Part shown: positions 55,744 through 64,000 of the stretch, piece after piece
Numbering within the stretch: the first letter of the stretch is position 1
Layout: every line of letters starts with the position of its first letter
NCBI GenBank assembly: GCA_964391095.1
Contig: CAYMJA010000002.1
Coordinates: 23,243-87,242, forward strand
Source of the DNA: CAYMJA01 sp964391095
GTDB taxonomy: Bacteria; Patescibacteriota; Minisyncoccia; Minisyncoccales; GWA2-38-27
Reading direction: 5' to 3'
Length of the DNA: 64,000 nt
Made by a program: the position numbers and the translations under genes
Notes under the pieces: model-generated
The model's database searches: none
Seen by the model: the letters and a program-made list of their open reading frames with translations, nothing else
What the model was told of the DNA's origin: nothing

Positions 55744-58700
55744 ATGTATGTTTCTAATTTAGAATCTATAAGAGTAAAACTTGCCTCACCAAAGGAAATT
55801 TTAGATTGGAGTTATGGTGAAGTTACTAAACCTGAAACTATTAATTATCGAACCCAGAAACCAGAAAAAGATGGGCTTTTTTGCGAAAGAATTTTTGGTC
55901 CAACAAAAGATTATGAATGTTATTGCGGCAGATACAAAAGAATTCGTTATAAGGGAGTAATTTGTGACAGATGCGGAGTAGAGGTGACAAAGTCCTCAGT
56001 GAGGCGAGAAAGGATGGGTCATATAAAATTGGCTTGTCCAGTTTCTCATATTTGGTTTTTGCGAGGAGTTCCCTCCAGGATGGGAATGGTTTTAGGTATT
56101 CCTATGCACCAATTAGAAAGAGTAATTTATTTCGCAGCTTATATTGTTACAAAAGTCAACGAAGAAGCAAAGAAAAAAGTTTTGGAAGAAATTGAAAAGG
56201 AGTACAAAGGGAAAATTAAAAGCCAAAAGCCTGCCCTGCATCATCCGAGCAAAACGAGGATTGGTGCGGGGTCAAAAACTAAAAGTAAAAAAGAGTTACA
56301 AACCGTTTTAGAAGAACTAAAAATAGCAAGAGATAAAGCAAGGGAAGAAGTTTCGGGAATTAAACCTCTAAAAGTCCTTTCTGAGATTGAGTATTATGAT
56401 TTTTCTTTGAAATACGGAGAAATTTTTGAAGCCGGTACTGGGGCTGAAACCCTAAGGAAAATTTTTGAAGAAGTTGATTTTAAAAAAGAGATTAAGAAAT
56501 TGAAAAAAGAAGCAGATGAAGCGGTATTAACAACTCGAAAGAAAATTTCGAGAAAATTAAGAGTTTTTCAGGGAATGCTTAGGAAGGGGATTAGACCAGA
56601 GTGGATGTTTCCGGTAGTTTTACCGGTTTTACCACCCGATTTAAGACCGATGGTTCAATTGGATGGCGGTCGTTATGCTTCATCGGATTTAAACGATCTT
56701 TACCGAAGAGTAATTAATCGAAATAATCGTCTTAAGTATCTTTTAGAAATCGATGCTCCTGAGGTTATTGTCAGAAATGAAAAAAGAATGCTTCAAGAGG
56801 CAGTAGACGCTTTAATTGATAACGGAATGAGAAAAGGGGTTTTGACTACCGCTACTACCGGGGGAAGAAGATTTTTAAAATCATTGGCTGATATACTTAA
56901 AGGAAAACAGGGTAGGTTTCGCCAAAATCTTTTGGGTAAAAGGGTTGATTATTCGGGGAGGTCGGTAATTGTTGTTGGTCCTGAACTGAAACTTCATCAG
57001 TGCGGGCTCCCTAAAAAAATGGCTTTGGAACTGTTTAAACCTTTTGTTATTAAAAGAATTTTAGATAAAGAGTTGGTCTATAATGTCCGTGGAGCTTCAA
57101 GATTCATTGAACAAGAGAGCGACGAAGTGTGGGCAATTTTAGAGGAGGTAGTTAAAGATAAATTAGTTTTGTTGAATCGGGCTCCGACCTTACATCGCTT
57201 GGGAATTCAGGCTTTCCAGCCTGTTTTAGTTGAAGGAGAGTCAATTCACATTCACCCCATGGTTTGTAAAGCATTTAATGCAGATTTTGATGGAGATCAA
57301 ATGGCGGTCCATATTCCCTTAAGTGAAAGGGCTCAAAAGGAAGCAAGAGAGATAATGTTGTCCACCCTGAATTTATTAAAACCGGCTACCGGAGTTCCCG
57401 TTGTTTCGCCAACTCAGGATATTGTTCTGGGCTGCTATTGGTTGACCAATATTCTGGAAGGGGGAAAAGGAGAGGGAAAGGTTTTCTCTAGTTCAGAAGA
57501 GGCGATTTTGGCTTATGAACTTGGAGAGGTAGATTTAAGGGCGAAAATAAAAGCAGACTTAAGTAATAAGAGCCAAAGAGGCAGTTATAAATTGGTAGAA
57601 GCAACTGTAGGAAGAATTTTATTTAACGAAACCCTGCCTGAGGATTATCCCTTTGTCAACGAATTAATGAATTCAAACAAAATAGAGAAAATAGTTAGTA
57701 AAGTTATTGAGAATTATACTCAACAAACCATAGAGGATACTTTAGATAAAATTAGAGATTTAGGTTTTAAAAGTGTTACTTTATCCGGAATAACCTGGGG
57801 AATGGATGATTTAATTGTTCCTCCAGAAAAAGAAGAAATTATTAAAAATACTGAAAAAGAAATTGTAATCATCGAAAATCATTTTAAGAAAGGGTTGCTT
57901 TCCAAAGAGGAAAAAAGTAGCAGGATAATTGAAGTTTGGGCAGGAGCAAAATCAAAAATTGAAAAATTAATTCCTAAAGTTTTACCTAAAATGGGTCCAA
58001 TATTTGCTATTATTGATTCAGGAGCTAGAGGATCTTGGACTCAGCCAGTTCAAATGGCTGGAATGAAAGGTTTGGTTGTTAATCCGGCAGGTCAAATTAT
58101 TGAACTCCCTGTAAAAAGTTCATTTAAAGAAGGATTTAATGTTTTGGAATATTTTATTTCCACTCATGGGGCAAGAAAAGGAACGGCTGATACGGCTTTG
58201 CGGACTTCAACTGCAGGATATTTAACTAGACGTCTTGTCGATGTCGCTCATGAAGTTGTAATTTCAGAAAAAGATTGTGGGGATTCGATAGGGCTTGAAG
58301 TATTTAAAGAAGAAGCTGATAGATTAGGACAAAATTTTGTTTATAAAATTGTTGGCAGAATAGTCCTCGAAGATGTAAAGCGTAATAGTTCCAAAAGGGG
58401 TAAAATTATTGTTAAAAAAGGAGAGATAATTAACTGGGATACGGCAGAAGAGATTATCGAGGCAGGAATTGAAAAAATTAGAATCAGGTCTCCTATAACT
58501 TGTAAATCTGTTCGTGGAATTTGCCAGAAGTGTTACGGCTGGGACCTTGGTTCAAATCAATTAATTAAATTAGGAGAAGCAGTAGGAGTTGTAGCGGCTC
58601 AGGCAATAGGAGAACCAGGCACTCAACTGACCATGAGGACCTTTCATACCGGTGGAGTAGCTGGTGGCGGAGATATTACTTTTGGTCTTCCCAGAGTTCA

Positions 58701-59397
58701 GGAGATTTTTGAAGCAAGGGTACCGGGAGGGAAAGCAGAGATTTCCCGTACAGAAGGAAAAGTGTTAGAAATAACGTCGGATAGAATAATCGAAATAAAA
58801 TCCAAAGAACCAGTATCGGACATCAAATCAAAACGGAATAAAAAAGGTGAAATTATTGAATATAAAATACCTCCTAAAACAGCAATTTTTGTGCAAAAAG
58901 GTCAGGATGTTAAAAAAGGACAACAGCTTTGCGAGGGGAGTTTAGATTTAAAGGAAGTATTTAAGATAAGAGGTAAAGAGGAAACTCAAAAATATATTTT
59001 AAACGAGATACAGAATATTTATGTTTCTCAGGGAGCAGTTATTCATGACAAACATATCGAAGTGATAATTCGGCAAATGTTTTCTCGGGTAAAAATCAAG
59101 AAACCAGGTGATACTCTTTTTGCTATCGATCAAATTGTGGAAAGAGCTAAGTTTCTTGAAGAAAATACTCGACTTAAAAAAGAAAAAAAGAGTTTAGCAA
59201 AAGCTGTTCCTATTTTGCTCGGTATGTCACGAGTAGCTCTCACTACTGATTCCTTTTTATCTTCTGCTTCTTTTCAAGAAACCTCCAAAGTTTTAATTGA
59301 AGCAGCGCTTGGAGGGAAAGAGGATAAACTCCGGGGATTGAAAGAGAATGTGATAATTGGTAAACTAATACCAGCGGGCACAGGATTTAAGAAATAA
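55744..59397 (+). CDS. rpoC: RNA polymerase beta' subunit
   Basis: 1217 aa. N-terminal zinc finger CYCGRYKRIRYKGVICDRCG, catalytic NADFDGDQMAVH (three Asp for Mg2+), QRVDYSGRS-like KRVDYSGRSVIVVG, trigger loop GPELKLHQCG and second zinc site CKSVRGICQKCYG. About 36 nt at 56234-56271, residues about 163-176 (PALHHPSKTRIGAG), are a palindrome insertion. It starts directly after the rpoB repeat region, about 82 bp from the rpoB stop. Confidence 0.97.
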   Translation: MYVSNLESIRVKLASPKEILDWSYGEVTKPETINYRTQKPEKDGLFCERIFGPTKDYECYCGRYKRIRYKGVICDRCGVEVTKSSVRRERMGHIKLACPVSHIWFLRGVPSRMGMVLGIPMHQLERVIYFAAYIVTKVNEEAKKKVLEEIEKEYKGKIKSQKPALHHPSKTRIGAGSKTKSKKELQTVLEELKIARDKAREEVSGIKPLKVLSEIEYYDFSLKYGEIFEAGTGAETLRKIFEEVDFKKEIKKLKKEADEAVLTTRKKISRKLRVFQGMLRKGIRPEWMFPVVLPVLPPDLRPMVQLDGGRYASSDLNDLYRRVINRNNRLKYLLEIDAPEVIVRNEKRMLQEAVDALIDNGMRKGVLTTATTGGRRFLKSLADILKGKQGRFRQNLLGKRVDYSGRSVIVVGPELKLHQCGLPKKMALELFKPFVIKRILDKELVYNVRGASRFIEQESDEVWAILEEVVKDKLVLLNRAPTLHRLGIQAFQPVLVEGESIHIHPMVCKAFNADFDGDQMAVHIPLSERAQKEAREIMLSTLNLLKPATGVPVVSPTQDIVLGCYWLTNILEGGKGEGKVFSSSEEAILAYELGEVDLRAKIKADLSNKSQRGSYKLVEATVGRILFNETLPEDYPFVNELMNSNKIEKIVSKVIENYTQQTIEDTLDKIRDLGFKSVTLSGITWGMDDLIVPPEKEEIIKNTEKEIVIIENHFKKGLLSKEEKSSRIIEVWAGAKSKIEKLIPKVLPKMGPIFAIIDSGARGSWTQPVQMAGMKGLVVNPAGQIIELPVKSSFKEGFNVLEYFISTHGARKGTADTALRTSTAGYLTRRLVDVAHEVVISEKDCGDSIGLEVFKEEADRLGQNFVYKIVGRIVLEDVKRNSSKRGKIIVKKGEIINWDTAEEIIEAGIEKIRIRSPITCKSVRGICQKCYGWDLGSNQLIKLGEAVGVVAAQAIGEPGTQLTMRTFHTGGVAGGGDITFGLPRVQEIFEARVPGGKAEISRTEGKVLEITSDRIIEIKSKEPVSDIKSKRNKKGEIIEYKIPPKTAIFVQKGQDVKKGQQLCEGSLDLKEVFKIRGKEETQKYILNEIQNIYVSQGAVIHDKHIEVIIRQMFSRVKIKKPGDTLFAIDQIVERAKFLEENTRLKKEKKSLAKAVPILLGMSRVALTTDSFLSSASFQETSKVLIEAALGGKEDKLRGLKENVIIGKLIPAGTGFKK
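56234..56271. repeat. Palindromic insertion inside rpoC (family B)
   Basis: CCCTGCATCATCCGAG (56234-56249) pairs imperfectly with CGAGGATTGGTGCGGGG (56255-56271). Same family as the recA copy: shared GAGCAAA loop and GGTGCGGGG end. Confidence 0.75.
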
Positions 59398-59419
59398 CCT
59401 TTGGTAAGAAATAGTCTTC

Positions 59420-59440
59420 GGGCAGATTGTCTATCTGCCC
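59420..59440. repeat. Hairpin with shared flank after rpoC
   Basis: GGGCAGAT (59420-59427), TGTCT, ATCTGCCC (59433-59440), preceded by AAATAGTCTTC, which also precedes the nested element at 8715. It lies in the ftsK leader, so a TTG start at 59427 is unlikely. Confidence 0.6.
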
Positions 59441-59462
59441 TCAGACTTCTCTAAGTCCTAAT

Positions 59463-61685
59463 ATGGGCAGAAAGAAAAAGCGAAAATTTAAAAGAAGACC
59501 TGAGAAACGGAAAAAAAGACTGGCTAGATTCTCTTTGCCCGGAGAGATTAACCAAAAGATTTGGGGAGTTTTGATGATTTCGTTAGCAGTAATTGTTAGT
59601 TTGAGTTTTTTTGAAAAAGCAGGAGCAATGGGCCAGATTTTTATGAAAGGGGCCCAATTTTTAATTGGAGATATAATTTTTCTCATTCCCTTAATTCTTG
59701 TATTAGGAGGTTTGGTGTTTTTGACTACGAAATATCAGCTAAATGTTTTTAGAGAAGAGAGAAAAATTTTTTGGCCAATCGCATTAGCGATTTTAGTTTT
59801 AATTTTTGGAATAACAGGAATTAGCAATACCCTTAATCCTCTTGCTAAAAAAGGAGGATGGCTCGGTTATATTTTAAGCTGGCCTCTTTTGGAGTATCTT
59901 GGATTTTGGGCAACTCAAATTATACTCCTAGCCCTAATCACTATTGGTGTTTTAATCTTCTGCCATTTTTTAGGTTCTTCTTTTCGGCAGAAAAAAGATG
60001 TTGAATTAACTTCTGGAGAAAAAAATCTGGCAAAACCCTCAATTATTAAAAAAATCTTTGGTCCAAAATTTAGAGTAAAAGAAATTTTTCCCCCAGAGGT
60101 TGAGACAACCTCTGGGGGAAAATCTGAAAAGCAGTTCGGTTCTTTAAGACTTGAGACTAAGCCGATAGCCGGCATTAAAACTTTTTCCTATCAACCTCCT
60201 CCTGCTAAATTATTAGAGTCCGACCGAGGAATTCCTACCAGCGGCGATACCAGATTGAATTCAGCCATTATTAAAAGAACTTTAGAGAATTTCGGCATTG
60301 AAGTTACAATGTCAGAAATAAACATTGGTCCCACTGTTACCCAATATACTTTGAAACCGGCTGAGGGGGTGAAATTATCTAAGATAACCAACCTTTCTAA
60401 TGATTTAGCCCTGGCTTTAGCCAGCCATCCTATTAGGATTGAAGCTCCTATTCCTGGCAGGGCTTTGGTAGGACTTGAGATTCCAAATAAAATCCGAGCC
60501 AAAGTCAGATTGAGAAATTTAATAGAAAATCCCAATTTTAAAAAATCTACATCAAATCTGGTAATCACTTTAGGTCGAGATGTTTCGGGTATTCCTATTT
60601 ATACAGATTTAGCTAAAATGCCCCATCTTTTAGTAGCCGGGAGCACGGGAACAGGTAAAACCATTTTTTTGAACTCTTTAATTCAAAGCCTTCTTTATCA
60701 GCCTAGTACTATTACTAAAAGCGCTAGTCCGGAAAGTTTAAGATTTGTTTTAATTGACCCTAAAAGAGTTGAATTTCCAGTATACAGTAATCTCCCTCAT
60801 CTTTTGTGTCCGGTAATTTACAATGCAACTCAAACTGTTAATGCCCTAAAATGGCTGATTAAAGAAATGGAAAGAAGGTTCGATTTATTATCAGGCACTA
60901 AAACAAGGGATCTTAGTTCCTATAATGAGAAAGCGCTAAAAGATGGGGTAGTTCCTTTACCTTTTATTATTGTTATTATTGATGAGTTGGCTGATTTGAT
61001 GGCTGCCAAAGGCAGAGAGATTGAAGCTGAAATCGTTAGGTTGGCCCAAATGGCTAGAGCAGTTGGTATACATCTGGTGGTAGCTACCCAGAGGCCCTCG
61101 GTGGAAGTAATCACGGGTTTAATCAAAGCAAACATAACTTCTCGAATTAGCTTTCAAGTTGCTTCTCAGATTGATTCAAGAACCATTTTGGATGTAGCTG
61201 GGGCAGAAAAACTTTTAGGCCTAGGAGATATGCTTTATATTTCAGCAGAAGTAGCTAAGCCAAAAAGAATTCAGGGAGTTTATGTTTCGGAGAAAGAAGT
61301 TAAAAGAGTTGTTGATTATATAATTTCAGAAAAGGAAAGTTTGGAGCCTAAAACAGAAATAGAATCCGAATTGCTCCAGGAATTAGAAAAAAGTTCTGGA
61401 GAAGCAGAAAACAGATTTAAGGATATTTACAACGAGGAAGATCCGCTTTATGAAGAAGCAAAAAGGGTGGTAATTGAAGCAAGAAAGGCCTCGGCTTCTT
61501 TGCTTCAGAGGAGATTGCGAATTGGTTATGCCAGGGCAGCCAGATTGATTGACACATTAGAAGAAAGAGGAATGGTTGGACCAGGTGAAGGGGCAAAGCC
61601 AAGAGAAGTGTATGGGCATATTCCAGCTGTCGAGGGTGAGAAGTCGGAGAACCCGGAAGATAAAGATGGATGGGAGAAAGTATAG
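59463..61685 (+). CDS. ftsK: DNA translocase FtsK
   Basis: 740 aa from the ATG at 59463. Four N-terminal membrane helices, a linker, then the RecA-like motor with Walker A AGSTGTGKT and Walker B IIVIIDELADLM, and the C-terminal gamma winged helix (YEEAKRVVIEARKASASLLQRRLRIGYARAARLIDTLEERG) that reads KOPS sites. Part of the divisome, moving chromosome ends through the septum. Residues about 208-220 (PPEVETTSGGK) are encoded by a 37-bp perfect palindrome. A run of basic residues starts the protein. Confidence 0.95.
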   Translation: MGRKKKRKFKRRPEKRKKRLARFSLPGEINQKIWGVLMISLAVIVSLSFFEKAGAMGQIFMKGAQFLIGDIIFLIPLILVLGGLVFLTTKYQLNVFREERKIFWPIALAILVLIFGITGISNTLNPLAKKGGWLGYILSWPLLEYLGFWATQIILLALITIGVLIFCHFLGSSFRQKKDVELTSGEKNLAKPSIIKKIFGPKFRVKEIFPPEVETTSGGKSEKQFGSLRLETKPIAGIKTFSYQPPPAKLLESDRGIPTSGDTRLNSAIIKRTLENFGIEVTMSEINIGPTVTQYTLKPAEGVKLSKITNLSNDLALALASHPIRIEAPIPGRALVGLEIPNKIRAKVRLRNLIENPNFKKSTSNLVITLGRDVSGIPIYTDLAKMPHLLVAGSTGTGKTIFLNSLIQSLLYQPSTITKSASPESLRFVLIDPKRVEFPVYSNLPHLLCPVIYNATQTVNALKWLIKEMERRFDLLSGTKTRDLSSYNEKALKDGVVPLPFIIVIIDELADLMAAKGREIEAEIVRLAQMARAVGIHLVVATQRPSVEVITGLIKANITSRISFQVASQIDSRTILDVAGAEKLLGLGDMLYISAEVAKPKRIQGVYVSEKEVKRVVDYIISEKESLEPKTEIESELLQELEKSSGEAENRFKDIYNEEDPLYEEAKRVVIEARKASASLLQRRLRIGYARAARLIDTLEERGMVGPGEGAKPREVYGHIPAVEGEKSENPEDKDGWEKV
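60086..60122. repeat. Perfect 37-bp palindrome inside ftsK
   Basis: TTTTCCCCCAGAGGTTG (60086-60102), AGA, CAACCTCTGGGGGAAAA (60106-60122): 17 perfect pairs. Read in frame as FPPEVETTSGGK. Confidence 0.85.
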
Positions 61686-61692
61686 AGAACAT

Positions 61693-61721
61693 TTGACTTT
61701 CCTCATCAAAAATATTATTGT
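61693..61721 (+). promoter_or_regulatory. Promoter of recA
   Basis: TTGACT (61693-61698), 17-bp spacer, TATTGT (61716-61721). The ATG at 61733 is 11 nt past the -10, so transcription starts just before it. Confidence 0.75.
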
Positions 61722-61732
61722 TGAATTGCACT

Positions 61733-62764
61733 ATGAAGAATAAAAAAGACCCCAGCACCAGAGCAAAGCTCGGTGCGGGGCAGGGTAAAAAAATTGAGAA
61801 AGGTGATTTAGAGGAGACGATATCTGAAATCAAACAACGTTTTGGAGAAGGAGCAATTATGAAGCTTAAAGAGGTAAGAGCGGTAGATATTGATGTCATT
61901 CCTACTGGTTCCATTTCTTTAGATTTGGCTTTAGGGGTAGGTGGAATTCCCCGAGGGAGAGTAATTGAAATTTTTGGCCCTGAGGCAACAGGGAAAACAA
62001 GCTTAGCATTACATATTTGCGCTGAAGCTCAAAAAAAAGGAGGGATGGCTGCTTTTATTGATGTTGAGCATGCCTTAGATCCGGATTATGCTAGGAAAAT
62101 CGGAGTAGATGTTGATAATCTTTTAATTTCTCAGCCAGATTCAGCAGAACAGGCCTTGCAGATTGTTGAAAGTTTGATTAGGTCAGGTGGAGTTGATGTT
62201 ATTGTTATTGATTCAGTAGCAGCTTTGGCTCCTAAAGCTGAGATTGCTGGAGAAATGGGTGAATTTCCAATAGGTCTTCAGGCAAGATTAATGTCGGCCG
62301 CTCTCAGGAAATTGTCGGCAATTGTTGCTAAAACCCAGACATCTGTTATATTTTTGAATCAAACCAGAATGAAAATCGGAGTGATGTTTGGAAATCCCGA
62401 AGTTACGCCCGGCGGTTTAGCTTTGAAATTTTATTCATCGGTTAGAATTCACTTAAGAAGAGTTGCCCAAATAAAACACGGAGACGAAATTATCGGCAGT
62501 CGAATTAAGGCAAAAATAGTTAAAAATAAAGTAGCTGCTCCTTTTAAGGTTACTGAGTTTGATATTTATTATAATGAAGGAATTTCTTACTTAAGCGATC
62601 TTCTAAATCTTGGTTTAAGGCAAGGAATAATCAAGCAGGCAGGGAGTTGGTATCAATATGAGGATAAAAAATTAGGACAGGGAATGGAGGGAGCTAAGAA
62701 ATTTTTGAAAGAGAATCCTGAGATAGTAAAGAAGATAAGGAAAATCGTGATGGAAGAAGCTTAA
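61733..62764 (+). CDS. recA: Recombinase RecA
   Basis: 343 aa from the ATG at 61733 (a TTG at 61718 lies inside the -10 box). Strand exchange and SOS control. Walker [38 protein letters not shown] and [14 protein letters not shown] are typical. The first residues ([13 protein letters not shown]) are encoded by a palindrome element (61750-61780) placed between start and the conserved [18 protein letters not shown]. The mRNA has almost no leader and ends in a perfect terminator that overlaps its stop. Confidence 0.96.
   Translation: MKNKKDPSTRAKLGAGQGKKIEKGDLEETISEIKQRFGEGAIMKLKEVRAVDIDVIPTGSISLDLALGVGGIPRGRVIEIFGPEATGKTSLALHICAEAQKKGGMAAFIDVEHALDPDYARKIGVDVDNLLISQPDSAEQALQIVESLIRSGGVDVIVIDSVAALAPKAEIAGEMGEFPIGLQARLMSAALRKLSAIVAKTQTSVIFLNQTRMKIGVMFGNPEVTPGGLALKFYSSVRIHLRRVAQIKHGDEIIGSRIKAKIVKNKVAAPFKVTEFDIYYNEGISYLSDLLNLGLRQGIIKQAGSWYQYEDKKLGQGMEGAKKFLKENPEIVKKIRKIVMEEA
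61750..61780. repeat. Palindromic insertion at the recA N-terminus (family B)
   Basis: CCCCAGCACCAGAGC (61750-61764), AAA, GCTCGGTGCGGGG (61768-61780): 13 of 15 arm bases pair (two bulged A). In frame as [10 protein letters not shown]. Confidence 0.8.
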
Positions 62765-62796
62765 AAAAACACTTCTTTTAAAAGAAGTGTTTTTTT
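62763..62796. terminator. Terminator of recA
   Basis: AAAAAAACACTTCTTTT (62763-62779) and AAAAGAAGTGTTTTTTT (62780-62796): perfect 17-bp palindrome overlapping the stop codon (62762-62764). Bidirectional. Confidence 0.9.
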
Positions 62797-62815
62797 ATTA
62801 AAGGGCGTTTTTTTT

Positions 62816-62880
62816 AATTCAAGAATATTTATTTATACCTTAGCGAATCAAGATTCTCTGAGCGGAGCGAAGAGGTTCTT
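62816..62880. repeat. Family D repeat at the 3' end of rpsR
   Basis: AATTCAAGAATATTTATTTATACC, then TTAGCGAATCAAGATTCTCTGAG (written here in parts), ending GAAGAGGTTCTT; 65 bp. It is the reverse complement of the clpP repeat. The rpsR stop codon overlaps its first bases. Confidence 0.85.
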
Positions 62881-63085
62881 ATATATCTATTTTTGTTGTA
62901 TAAGGTAGCAGTCCTAAATACCGAGCCCTTTTAATAGCTTTGGTTAATTGCTTTTGATGTTTAGAACAAGTTCCAGTTCTTTTTTTTGGTTTAATTTTAC
63001 CTAATCCTGAAATAAACTTTTGGAGAAGTTCTGTATTTCTAAAATCTATTTCTTTAATACTTCTTTGGCAAAAATAACAAGTCAT
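62879..63085 (-). CDS. rpsR: 30S ribosomal protein bS18
   Basis: 68 aa. Family core CYFCQRSIKEIDFRNTELLQKFI...GKIKPKKRTGTCSKHQKQLTKAIKRARYLGLLPY with the zinc-type CYFC. bS18 pairs with bS6 in the small-subunit platform; rpsF and ssb, its usual neighbours, are absent here. The end (TKIDI) is short and the stop lies at the border of a family D repeat. Confidence 0.95.
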   Translation of the reverse strand: MTCYFCQRSIKEIDFRNTELLQKFISGLGKIKPKKRTGTCSKHQKQLTKAIKRARYLGLLPYTTKIDI

Positions 63086-63096
63086 AATTTTTATGA

Positions 63097-63813
63097 TTAA
63101 GTAATATAATGATTACCTTTTTTTATATTTTCTATTTTCTCCAATGGTTGTAGGTTTTTTAAGGCCCAGCATTGTTTAAATCCCAAATCGTCTGAAGAAG
63201 TATAATTAAATAAACTTTTTGGTTTCAGGTGATCAACTACCCAATAATTCCCATAATTATTCCAATTCATTTTACTATTAAATTGTTTTTCTAAATGTTC
63301 TATTAACTCTTTTAAGGTATAGTCGACCAGAGTTTCCCATTTTCGTCCAGCTTTTTTATCCTTTAAGGAAGCCCAAACAGCCGTACCTATATTCTCATCA
63401 AGAGAATACCTTGGATTTGTTTTCCTTTGGTATTTTTGCCATTTTCCTTTATACTCTAATCTTTCTTTTTTGTGTTCTTGATCATACCTTCTGTGCCTCT
63501 GTTGTATCCTTTCTATGTTTTTCTGATAATAATTTTTACTTTGTTGTAATATTTTCTCTTTATTCTTTTGATATCGTTCTTTATAATATTGTCGTCTCTT
63601 TTCTTTATTTTTTTGATACCATTTTTTGTGCTGTAGTTGTATTTTCTCTTTATTTTTTTGATACCATTTTTTACCAAATAATCGAGTTCTCTTTAGTATC
63701 TTTTTTTTATTCTTTCGATAATATTCCTTTTTATCTTGTAATATCTTTTCTTTATTTTTTTTATAATATTCCTTCTTATTTTGTAGTTCCTTTTCTTTGT
63801 CTTTATAGGCCAT
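63097..63813 (-). CDS. HNH endonuclease with Lys/Tyr repeat arm
   Basis: 238 aa. The first 135 residues are about 12 repeats of a YYKKNKEKIL-type unit (YYRKNKKKIL, WYQKNKEKIQ, YYKERYQKNK...), probably a charged helical arm. The C-terminal part has the HNH-type WVVDHLKPKSLFNYTSSDDLGFKQCWALKNLQPLEKIENIKKGN, as in phage and homing-type HNH proteins (DH...N...N). It probably cuts DNA and may be mobile. It lies between rpsR and tandem repeats, and has a composition unlike its neighbours. Confidence 0.8.
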   Translation of the reverse strand: MAYKDKEKELQNKKEYYKKNKEKILQDKKEYYRKNKKKILKRTRLFGKKWYQKNKEKIQLQHKKWYQKNKEKRRQYYKERYQKNKEKILQQSKNYYQKNIERIQQRHRRYDQEHKKERLEYKGKWQKYQRKTNPRYSLDENIGTAVWASLKDKKAGRKWETLVDYTLKELIEHLEKQFNSKMNWNNYGNYWVVDHLKPKSLFNYTSSDDLGFKQCWALKNLQPLEKIENIKKGNHYIT

Positions 63814-63820
63814 AATTCTT

Positions 63821-64000
63821 AATTCAAGAATATATATTTATACAATAACGAATCAAGGTTCTGCGAGCGTTAGCGAGGCAGGTTCTTAATTCAAGAATAT
63901 ATTTATTTATACCTTAGCGAATCAAGGTTCTGCGAGCGTTAGCGAGCAGGTTCTTAATTCAAGAATATATTTATTTATACCTTAGCGAATCAAGGTTCTG
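63821..64000. repeat. Tandem 67-68 bp repeats at the right edge (family D)
   Basis: Units 63821-63887 and 63888-63955, and a truncated third at 63956-64000. Each begins AATTCAAGAATATAT, contains GAATCAAGGTTCTGCGAGCG and ends CAGGTTCTT. The array continues beyond the window. No unique spacers are seen, so it is not CRISPR. Confidence 0.9.

Noticed and set aside
59427..59462. TTG start of ftsK 12 codons upstream
   Set aside because: It lies inside a hairpin (59420-59440) and the residues MSICPQTSLSPN do not resemble FtsK; the ATG at 59463 is followed by the typical basic start.
63821..64000. CRISPR array at the right edge
   Set aside because: Units follow each other directly with no unique spacers, and no cas genes are present.

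Overview
The window is a low-GC, gene-dense contig with three runs of Ns (3008-3107, 5399-5498, 42732-42741), which suggests a metagenome-assembled scaffold. The organism is most likely a member of the Candidate Phyla Radiation / Patescibacteria, Parcubacteria-like. Supporting this are the small compact genes, a tRNA set with many C34 isoacceptors and no encoded CCA, a VirB2/TrbC-like small pilin, a giant surface protein with an N-terminal HTH and one membrane segment, a DksA/TraR zinc-finger protein, a short prolyl-tRNA synthetase, and the rpoB-rpoC-ftsK-recA block. TGA is used as a stop (tig, clpP, rsmA neighbours), so the code is standard bacterial rather than the UGA=Gly code of some CPR lineages. 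Placement is inferred from gene content; no rRNA lies in the window.

Layout. 1-5100: a truncated secreted/membrane protein, rsmA, a small membrane protein, a LysM-M23 peptidase, yifB and a NUDIX gene. 5200-8700: a VirB2-like pilin, tRNA-Lys, rpsO, a NYN-domain gene and pnp, an RNA-processing operon. 8700-12600: a nested inverted-repeat element, a coiled-coil protein, a membrane protein with two peptidoglycan-binding domains and a TraR-like protein. 12660-15850: tRNAs, cca, yraN, prs. 15900-19450: a histidine operon with a hisA-hisF fusion, hisI and two tandem hisG genes. 19450-26850: proS, nusA, ppa, tig, clpP and rny (translation, transcription, protein folding and decay). 26980-33500: tRNAs, a histidine kinase, htrA, an unassigned structured RNA with its own promoter and terminator, transporters and a run of very small genes. 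33640-39970: an acidic repeat protein, endoQ, a PHP protein, a minor pilin, ligA and rodA. 40315-52170: a giant (about 3,100 residue) HTH-TM-tail-fibre-like adhesin and an O-antigen-ligase/TPR protein. 52400-62760: rpoB, rpoC, ftsK, recA. 62800-64000: rpsR, an HNH endonuclease and tandem 63-68 bp repeats.

The most striking signal is not a gene. Several families of short palindromic elements are inserted IN FRAME inside essential genes. One 59-61 bp family (ends CCCCGTTAGAGAT / ATCTCTAACGGGG) occurs in rsmA, yifB, nusA and twice in tig, read in at least two reading frames. Other palindromes interrupt rpoB, rpoC, recA, ftsK, ligA and cca, and two more families form the 3' ends of clpP and rpoB. 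This resembles the Rickettsia palindromic elements but in a CPR-type genome. Other points of interest are a candidate new non-coding RNA at 30031-30189, a 156-bp nested hairpin element at 8715-8870, the HisA-HisF fusion with two diverged HisG paralogs, and several strong promoters that sit directly on the start codon (leaderless transcription).
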